Positions 60,583 to 64,000 of a stretch of 64,000 nucleotides of DNA are shown piece by piece. Position 1 is the stretch's first letter. Each line of letters starts with the position of its first letter. Made by a program: the position numbers and the translations under genes. Below the pieces are notes generated by a model. That model was not told the origin of the DNA, searched no databases, and saw nothing but the letters and a program-made list of their open reading frames with translations. The stretch is from Clostridium sp. (GTDB lineage Bacteria; Bacillota; Clostridia; Clostridiales; Clostridiaceae), in assembly GCA_031292145.1 (NCBI GenBank), contig JARLHR010000026.1, positions 1 to 64,000 on the forward strand. The letters are read 5' to 3'.

Positions 60583-61509
60583 ATGAGAATAGGAATAATA
60601 GGAATGGGTGCTATTGGTGGGTATATTAGTGCTATGCTTTGCAAAAGTAATCAGGATGTTTATGTGATTGCAAAGGGTGAAACTTTAAAGAATATAAAAA
60701 ATAATGGAATCACTTTAAAAAATGAAGAAGAGGGGAATTTTACTGTATTTCCAACCTTAGTAACAGATAATGCAGAAGATGCTGGAATAATGGATATTGT
60801 ATTTGTTTGTGTAAAGGGATATTCGTTGAAAGCAGCAGCAAAAACTATATCACCAATGATTCATGATCATACATTAGTCGTTCCTATTATTGATGGAGTT
60901 GATGGAGGGAGTAAATTATATTCCCAGTTAGGAAAAGGGAAGATTGTAGATGCAGTTATGTATATTACTTCAAAAGTTGTAGGCAATGGAGTTTTAAATC
61001 ATACTAGCAAAAGTGCTAAGATAGTTATATCAGAAAATAGGAATAGATCCATTTACAAAATATATTTAGAATTGATTTATAATGTATTGACACAGGCGAA
61101 TATAATATGCGAAATTAGAAAAGATGCAGAAGTTTTTGCATGGAACAAGTATGTTTTTAATTGCGCCTTTAATATAACAGATTCCTATTATGATGTGCGT
61201 GTGAAAGGAATCTTAGACGATAAAATGAAATTTGAGACTTTTTGTAATGTAGCTAAAGAGTGTGAAGAAGTTGGACGGACTAAAGGAATAAAACTTCCAG
61301 AGAATATTTATGAAAGAACAATTAACAATCTAAAAAAATTATCGAAGAAGAGCATGAGTTCTATGCATAGAGATGTAATCTTAGGCAGGAAGTTTGAGCT
61401 TGAACTATTTTGCGGTGATCTATGCCGCATGGGTAAGGCTGTTGGAGTGCCGACACCATATACGCAAAAAGCTTATGAGAAGCTTAAAATATTACAACCT
61501 GCAAACTAA
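60583..61509 (+). CDS. Ketopantoate reductase family (ApbA/PanE) protein
   Basis: A 308-residue NADP-dependent reductase: Rossmann GIIGMGAIGGYI at residues 3-14, FVCVKGYSLKAAAK, and the C-terminal ApbA domain (WNKYVFNCAFN; SSMHRDVILGRKFELELF), with the catalytic-Lys region near WNKY. Members reduce ketopantoate or other 2-oxo acids; with a LysR neighbour and no pantothenate genes the substrate is open. RBS GGAAGAAG. Confidence 0.8.
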   Translation: MRIGIIGMGAIGGYISAMLCKSNQDVYVIAKGETLKNIKNNGITLKNEEEGNFTVFPTLVTDNAEDAGIMDIVFVCVKGYSLKAAAKTISPMIHDHTLVVPIIDGVDGGSKLYSQLGKGKIVDAVMYITSKVVGNGVLNHTSKSAKIVISENRNRSIYKIYLELIYNVLTQANIICEIRKDAEVFAWNKYVFNCAFNITDSYYDVRVKGILDDKMKFETFCNVAKECEEVGRTKGIKLPENIYERTINNLKKLSKKSMSSMHRDVILGRKFELELFCGDLCRMGKAVGVPTPYTQKAYEKLKILQPAN

Positions 61510-61755
61510 TTAATAGATATAGGTAAATAATTTTACCTATATTTTTTCGCATATTTCAACACTTTGTTGAAATATAATCTAAAGAATATATATTTGGTTT
61601 ACAAAGGAATATAATAATCTTATGTATATTGTTATAAATTGTCATAACGTACATGAGATATTTTTTATAGTTTTACATATTGTTAGTTGAGTTTGAGAAT
61701 AAATTCCACATATCAAACATAGTATATTGTAGAGTAACTAAAGGAGGAATAAGAG

Positions 61756-62388
61756 ATGAATTATTTACTTACTAAACTAAATGCTACTTTTAGGGATAAG
61801 AAAGCCTATTTTTTCATTGTACTAATAATGTTTTGTTTAGGGATATCCTTTGGACTTTATACTGTAAAATACATGGGAGCATCGGATAAAAAGGATTTAA
61901 CCAATTATTTTTTTAGTTTTACTAATTCTATAGGCGGTCAACCCACCAATTATGGAAGTTTACTATTTGAGGTTTTAAAGAAAAACATACTACTAATAAT
62001 ACCTATATTTGCATTAGGTTTAACTTTTTTTGGAGCGCCTGTAATTTTGTTTTTAGATTTACTAAAAGGTTTTATATTAGGGTATACTTTTTCTTTTATG
62101 GTAACCACTTTTGAAGGAAAGGGAATTGGACTAGCCTTGGTATCTATTATTCCTCAAAACTTAATATATATTCCATGTTTTATAGCATTAAGTGTTATCA
62201 GTTTATCTATGTCTACAGAAAGATTCAAAGGAAAATATTTCAAACGAGGAAATAATAAAGATCCATTTTTAGATGGTGTATTTACTAAGTTAATCGTAAT
62301 CATAATGTTGTTTACAATTGGCATATTAATTGAAACATATATATCACCATCATTAATAAAACTTGTGGCTAAAAAGTTCTATTTATAA
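61756..62388 (+). CDS. spoIIM: Stage II sporulation protein M
   Basis: A 210-residue membrane protein with about five helices. Family hallmarks are a short cytosolic start, the periplasmic NYFFSFTNSIG region, GAPVILFLDLLKGFILGYT and the PQNLIYIPCFIALSVIS block. SpoIIM anchors SpoIID and SpoIIP, which remove septal peptidoglycan at engulfment. AAAGGAGG precedes the start. Its presence shows an endospore former. Confidence 0.88.
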   Translation: MNYLLTKLNATFRDKKAYFFIVLIMFCLGISFGLYTVKYMGASDKKDLTNYFFSFTNSIGGQPTNYGSLLFEVLKKNILLIIPIFALGLTFFGAPVILFLDLLKGFILGYTFSFMVTTFEGKGIGLALVSIIPQNLIYIPCFIALSVISLSMSTERFKGKYFKRGNNKDPFLDGVFTKLIVIIMLFTIGILIETYISPSLIKLVAKKFYL

Positions 62389-62607
62389 CAAGGAAATGTT
62401 CCATTTTGATTTTACCCAGTATAATTTACTTGAACTATATCTAGTAACGTGACGTTCTTACATTCTTAGTTTAATATAAAAGATTACAATGATAGGATGG
62501 CTAGATAATGGATAAAGAAAAATATGTACACATAAAGCTAATAAGTAAGAAGGAAATTCGACAAACATGTCGAATATAAATCATAATCAATTGTATAGGA
62601 GATAATA

Positions 62608-63486
62608 ATGATAAATAGTATAAATAACTATAAAAATTATTTGTTTGATAGTGGTAAAAGTGAGAATACTATATATGCATATGTAACAGATGTTAGTCTT
62701 TACCTTAAATTTTTAAGTAAAAAGAAAATAGACTTATATGATAGTGATAAACTAACAGTTATGTCATATATACAAAATCTTATTAACCAAGGGAAATCAG
62801 AAAGATCTATAAATAGAATAGTTATAAGCCTTAGAAACTTTTATTCTTATTTAAAAAATGAAACATTAATTAAAGAGATTCCTAAAATAGAATACAAGAG
62901 TTCTAAAAATAATAGAAAGCTGCCACAAATTTTAACAGTTGAAGAAGTAGATAAAATAATTAGAATAGTTGAAAAAGATTGTTCTAAAGGAATACGTGAT
63001 AATGCACTATTGGAATTAATGTATGCCACAGGAATGAAGGTTTCTGAACTTATTGGATTAAATGTAGAAGATGTTAACCTTGATTTAAACTTTGTAAGGT
63101 GTACAGATAATAAGCATTTTGAAAGGCTTATCCCTATTGGAAGAAGTGCTTGTAAGGCATTAGAGGAATATTTAAGTATACGATATAAGATTGCACAGTG
63201 CGGAGTATCTAATCTTTTTGTAAACTTAAATGGTAATAAACTCACAAGACAGGGTATTTGGAGAATTGTAAAAGAATATTCTAGGAAAGCTGGCATAGAT
63301 AAAGATGTTAATTTGAACACCTTTAGACATTCGTTTGCAGTTCATTTACTTCAAAATGGAGCAAATGTTAGAGCAGTTCAAAAATTACTTGGAAATCAAG
63401 TGTTAACATATATGGATACTTATTATGAAATAATTAATAATGATAAAATCAATTACATTTACATGCATACACATCCAAGAGCATGA
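62608..63486 (+). CDS. XerD-like tyrosine recombinase with altered active site
   Basis: A 292-residue XerC/D-type protein: SAM-like N-terminal core-binding domain (residues 1-90) and catalytic domain. The first catalytic Arg is Lys (ATGMKVSELIG; usual GLRVSEL), the HxxR His is Asn (LNTFRHSFAVHLL, keeping the Arg), and the late His is Asn (KLLGNQVLT; usual LLGH). The Tyr nucleophile remains (MDTYYE). It follows spoIIM, where xerD stands in Bacillus, but is probably impaired as a recombinase. Confidence 0.8.
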   Translation: MINSINNYKNYLFDSGKSENTIYAYVTDVSLYLKFLSKKKIDLYDSDKLTVMSYIQNLINQGKSERSINRIVISLRNFYSYLKNETLIKEIPKIEYKSSKNNRKLPQILTVEEVDKIIRIVEKDCSKGIRDNALLELMYATGMKVSELIGLNVEDVNLDLNFVRCTDNKHFERLIPIGRSACKALEEYLSIRYKIAQCGVSNLFVNLNGNKLTRQGIWRIVKEYSRKAGIDKDVNLNTFRHSFAVHLLQNGANVRAVQKLLGNQVLTYMDTYYEIINNDKINYIYMHTHPRA

Positions 63487-63533
63487 TTTTTTGAAAAATT
63501 TATTAATTACAGTATAAAATAAGTTGGATTTTA

Positions 63534-63568
63534 AAGGCATGGGAGCTATCCTATGCCTTTTATTTTAT
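63534..63568 (+). terminator. Terminator after the XerD-like gene
   Basis: AAAGGCATGGGAGC with ATCCTATGCCTTT, then TATTTTATT. Confidence 0.7.
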
Positions 63569-63593
63569 TATATGCTTTAGCGATAAAAGAAAA

Positions 63594-63869
63594 CCACCTG
63601 CTAAGCGGGTGGTGGGCAGTTGGTTATACCGTTAAAAAACTATGAGTATTTTCAAAAAATATTTTTACCACAAACTTCGTATTACCACAAAACTAATACT
63701 GGTAATACAAGAGTATAAGGTACTAAAAAATTTAAGGTTCACAATTACATTTAAAATAAGGAATAACCACACAATAAAAAATATATAGCAAGTCTAACAG
63801 GGAGAAAAGACTGTCCTATATATTTTTTAGCCTTATAGGCGCAGAGCAAGCCACCAGTTCGACTGGTGG
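63594..63869. mobile_element. Non-coding element bounded by IS200/IS605-type hairpins (PATE-like)
   Basis: A left hairpin CCACCTGC-taa-GCGGGTGG (63594-63612) and a right hairpin CCACCAGT-tcg-ACTGGTGG (63851-63869) frame about 240 bp without an ORF. Such subterminal palindromes are where TnpA_REP/Y1 transposases bind. No tnpA or tnpB is present, so this would be a non-autonomous derivative; the right end could also be the scaffold end of a TnpB-guide RNA. Confidence 0.5.
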
Positions 63870-63993
63870 TCCTGACTTTTCTTAGGTAAACGTAGGAATA
63901 TTTATATGTCATCACATATCTTAGGTTATTTACTAAAAAGAAAAAATAATGTATAATTATGTTGAAAAATGAATAAAAAAGGGTGGTTGGAAA

Positions 63994-64000
63994 ATGAAAA
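63994..64000 (+). CDS. Start of a gene continuing beyond the window
   Basis: GGGTGG lies 9 nt before ATG 63994, which opens a frame (Met-Lys) cut by the window edge. Nothing can be said of its product. Confidence 0.35.

Noticed and set aside
62847-63320. 157-codon minus-strand frame
   Set aside because: Shadow of the XerD-like gene, which has clear family motifs on the other strand.
1-64000. Search for tRNA and rRNA genes
   Set aside because: No cloverleaf with GTTCGANTC-type T-arm plus CCA end and no rRNA sequence was recognised by eye.

Overview
The window is AT-rich, tightly packed, low-GC Gram-positive DNA. A spoIIM-like sporulation gene, Trp-specific T-boxes, a TPP riboswitch, strong AGGAGG-type ribosome sites and clostridial protein families point to Clostridium sensu stricto, probably a solventogenic C. 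beijerinckii-like species. That placement is inference; no rRNA marker is present.

Region 1 (1-11.4 kb) is a mobile element. It opens with a prophage lysis module: the end of a tail-type protein, an XhlA-like protein, an LL-H-type holin-like protein and a GH25 endolysin with cell-wall repeats. Accessory genes follow: an OB-like membrane protein, a three-gene unit with a peptidase-less LexA-type DNA-binding protein behind a LexA-like operator, a secreted cell-wall-repeat protein and a zinc-ribbon/TM2 protein. Next comes a plasmid-like module: a 56-aa membrane protein, an XRE regulator, a ParM-type actin with a ParR-like partner, small membrane proteins, a VirB2-like protein and a 799-aa VirB4/HerA-type ATPase. 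On the opposite strand lies a 32-codon hydrophobic peptide gene with its own terminator. The element ends against the 3' fragment of a GidA/TrmFO-like flavoprotein gene.

Region 2 (11.9-43 kb) is mostly chromosomal: a Cys/Gly-repeat protein, rRNA pseudouridine synthase, RpiR regulator, CCA-adding enzyme, a FIST sensor with a soluble MCP, a TPP-riboswitch ThiZXY-type transporter, a MoxR/DUF58 operon, RNase Z, an ARE-type ABC-F protein, an acyltransferase, a Tet(M)-like GTPase, paired YdcZ transporters with a Crp/Fnr regulator, a CDP-alcohol phosphotransferase, a ferric-reductase-like flavoprotein, a DEAD-box helicase and an Rrf2 regulator. Two families of non-coding inverted-repeat elements are scattered here: a 60-160 bp MITE-like family (also present further right) and a roughly 200 bp long-palindrome family around the helicase.

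Region 3 (43-55 kb) is a tryptophan locus with two Trp T-box leaders. The first controls trpE-G-D-C-F-B-A plus a second trpB and carries an extra antiterminator/terminator module. The second controls a glutaminase-synthase (G-E order) anthranilate-synthase-like fusion, followed by an internally deleted methyltransferase-like gene.

Region 4 (55-64 kb) holds a MarR regulator, a PadR regulator and CPBP protease sharing an operator-like motif, bioY behind a BirA-box-like site and overlapping a DUF1284 gene, two unknown genes, a LysR/ketopantoate-reductase divergent pair, spoIIM, a XerD-like recombinase with several catalytic substitutions, and a non-coding element bounded by IS200/IS605-type hairpins.
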